Of a stretch of DNA of 64,000 bases, positions 62,563-64,000 are shown piece after piece. Under the pieces are notes generated by a model. The model did not search any database. It saw nothing but the letters and a program-made list of their open reading frames with translations, and was not told the origin of the DNA. A program made the translations under genes and the position numbers. The DNA lies in NCBI RefSeq assembly GCF_021295395.1, contig NZ_JAIWOU010000001.1, forward strand, positions 65,001 through 129,000, written 5' to 3'. The first letter of the stretch is position 1. Each line of letters starts with the position of its first letter. Source of the stretch: Komagataeibacter sp. FNDCR2. GTDB taxonomy: Bacteria > Pseudomonadota > Alphaproteobacteria > Acetobacterales > Acetobacteraceae.

Positions 62563-64000
62563 TCACACCGTCTTGCTGCGGCGCGGCCTGATGACCGTGT
62601 AGACCGAGGGCAGAACGAACAGCGTCATGGTCGTGCCGACGATCATGCCGACAACGATTACCGTGCCTAGTCCGAAGCGGCTGTTCGCGCCCGCACCGGT
62701 AGCGATGACCAGGGGCGCAAGCCCCACGACCATTGCTGCTGTGGTCATGATGATCGGTCGGAAACGGATGGCGGCCGCCGTCTCGATTGCTGTCCTGCGG
62801 TCTACATTGTCACGATGAAGAATCTCGTTTGCGAACTCGACCATCAGGATGCCATGCTTGCTGACCAGCCCGATCAGCGTAATGAGTCCGATTTCGGTAT
62901 AGATATTTAAGGTCGTCACACCGAGAGCGAGCGGAATAAGGGCGCCGAACACGGATAACGGCACACTGACAAGGATGATGACCGGGTCGGTGAAGCTGTT
63001 GTACTGAACCGACAGGACGAGATAGATCGCAATCAGTGCGAAAAGGAACGCAAAAATCAGTGCGTTTCCTTCCTGTACATACTGACGTGAATCAGACTGC
63101 CAGTCATAGCTGTAGCCGGGCGGGAACTCCGCCGCCTTTGCCTTCAGGAAGCTCACGGCGTCACCCATCGTAACACCTTTGGCGAGAATGGCCTGAAACG
63201 TGGCCGAATTCTGCTGGCCGAACTGGGGCAGGCGGTTGGGCTCGACATCGACGCGCACGCTAGCCAGGGCCGACAGCGGTACCTGATGGCCGTTCTGGTC
63301 GCGCATATAATAGGTCTTCAGCGCGTCAGGTGTCAGGCGGGACAGGGGAACGGCTTGCGGGATCACGTCATAGGACCGGCCATAATAGCCAAAGCGATTG
63401 ACGTAGTTTTCCCCGATAAGCGTATTCAGCGCGTTGCCGATCCGCTCCATACGGATCCCGAGCGCATTGGCTTTGGTCCGATCGACCGTGACCCGAACAA
63501 CCGGATTATCGAAAGCGAGGTCGCTATCGACCACGGCAAACAGACCGCTTTTAGAGGCTTCTTCCCGCAGGTGTGACATGATGCTGAAGACGTTGCGATA
63601 GGTGTCATCACTGCGAACGACCATCTGGACTGGCAGGCCGCCCGTTGAACCCGGTAGCGCCCCCATCTGGAACACGAAGACGCTGGTCCCTTGGATGGAA
63701 GCAACACGCTGTTGAAGGTCCATCTGGATTTGATCGGCGTTACGCCTGCGCTTGCCCCAGTCATCGAGATTGACACCGCCAACGCTGTTGGCAATTCCAT
63801 CGATTCCGTTCATCTGCCAGTGGCTATGGCCTTCCGGGATTTCAGACATCTTCTCGTAAAGCGCCTGGGCATAGGTCTCGACATAATGAAGATTGGCGTA
63901 TTGCGGAGCCTTGACCGCAGTATAGACGATGTCCTGGTCCTCATTGGGTGCCAGTTCGCTCTGCGAGACATGCAGCATGACCGGAATAAGAAGGAAGATC
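62563..64000 (-). CDS. RND efflux pump, inner-membrane subunit (partial)
   Basis: Only the C-terminal part is in the window; the frame stays open to position 64000. It has porter-domain segments (GVNLDDWGKRRRNADQIQMD, VVDSDLAFDNPVVRVTVDRT) and helices of the HAE1/AcrB family: FAFLFALIAIYLVLSVQYNS, LITLIGLVSKHGILMVEFAN and FGLGTVIVVGMIVGTTMTLF. It exports drugs or solvents by proton antiport as a trimer with a periplasmic adaptor and outer-membrane channel, which must lie beyond the window. Confidence 0.92.
   Translation of the reverse strand, partial: IFLLIPVMLHVSQSELAPNEDQDIVYTAVKAPQYANLHYVETYAQALYEKMSEIPEGHSHWQMNGIDGIANSVGGVNLDDWGKRRRNADQIQMDLQQRVASIQGTSVFVFQMGALPGSTGGLPVQMVVRSDDTYRNVFSIMSHLREEASKSGLFAVVDSDLAFDNPVVRVTVDRTKANALGIRMERIGNALNTLIGENYVNRFGYYGRSYDVIPQAVPLSRLTPDALKTYYMRDQNGHQVPLSALASVRVDVEPNRLPQFGQQNSATFQAILAKGVTMGDAVSFLKAKAAEFPPGYSYDWQSDSRQYVQEGNALIFAFLFALIAIYLVLSVQYNSFTDPVIILVSVPLSVFGALIPLALGVTTLNIYTEIGLITLIGLVSKHGILMVEFANEILHRDNVDRRTAIETAAAIRFRPIIMTTAAMVVGLAPLVIATGAGANSRFGLGTVIVVGMIVGTTMTLFVLPSVYTVIRPRRSKTV

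Overview
The window looks like the chromosome of an acetic acid bacterium (Alphaproteobacteria, Acetobacteraceae; Komagataeibacter, Gluconacetobacter or a close relative). The evidence is the alphaproteobacterial form of the 5S rRNA and initiator tRNA, high GC content, a PQQ-type L-sorbosone dehydrogenase gene, an error-prone DnaE2 remnant, and an ICE backbone common in this class. No database search was run, so names rest on recognised motifs and gene order.

Bases 1-1,860 are the end of an rRNA operon: the 3' part of 23S rRNA, 5S rRNA and tRNA-fMet. Just after it lie broken remnants of two SOS-repair genes (dnaE2 and yedK). Bases 3,000-22,900 form a dense accessory region of redox and detoxification genes, each set paired with its own regulator. 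It holds an MFS exporter with TetR, three SDR dehydrogenases, an SRPBCC protein, an aldo/keto reductase, a GST, an aldehyde dehydrogenase, an Old Yellow Enzyme with HxlR, AEC and LysE exporters with LysR and Lrp, a QorB-like quinone reductase with HxlR, an MdaB-like quinone reductase with LysR, and the sorbosone dehydrogenase.

Bases 22,900-26,500 have lower GC and hold a two-gene module on the minus strand: a DUF4297 (Cap4-type) nuclease-like protein and an SMC/Rad50-like ABC ATPase with a CxxC zinc hook. This matches the logic of Lamassu/ABC-3C anti-phage systems, but no separate middle component is visible. Bases 26,500-29,600 hold a catalase/cytochrome b561 operon divergent from an ECF sigma/anti-sigma operon. 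Both operons carry the same bipartite promoter-like motif, which points to an autoregulated peroxide-stress circuit.

From about 29,700 to at least 61,639 lies an integrative conjugative element backbone: ParB-like protein, DUF932, HU, Toprim protein, DUF2493, DUF736, XRE, DUF2285, AlpA-like, RepA, DUF2840, TraF, DUF736, lytic transglycosylase, relaxase, TraG, CopG-like, and TrbBCDEJLFGI with DUF2274. Cargo is inserted at two points: a membrane protein plus a HEPN/MNT toxin-antitoxin-like pair (36.1-37.7 kb), and an unknown winged-helix-like protein plus a DUF2726 nuclease-like protein (47.5-49.3 kb). A LysR gene and the C-terminal half of an RND efflux pump close the window. No integrase is present here.

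Several element genes are damaged: the relaxase has two single-base frameshifts, one DUF736 gene has an in-frame amber codon, and the DUF2285 gene has a one-base insertion. The Trb apparatus looks intact. Notable non-coding structure includes a candidate origin inside repA (DnaA-box-like sites plus three 19-bp iterons), three copies of a hairpin element whose stems differ but stay complementary, and an octamer-spaced GATACC array beside an AT-rich tract.
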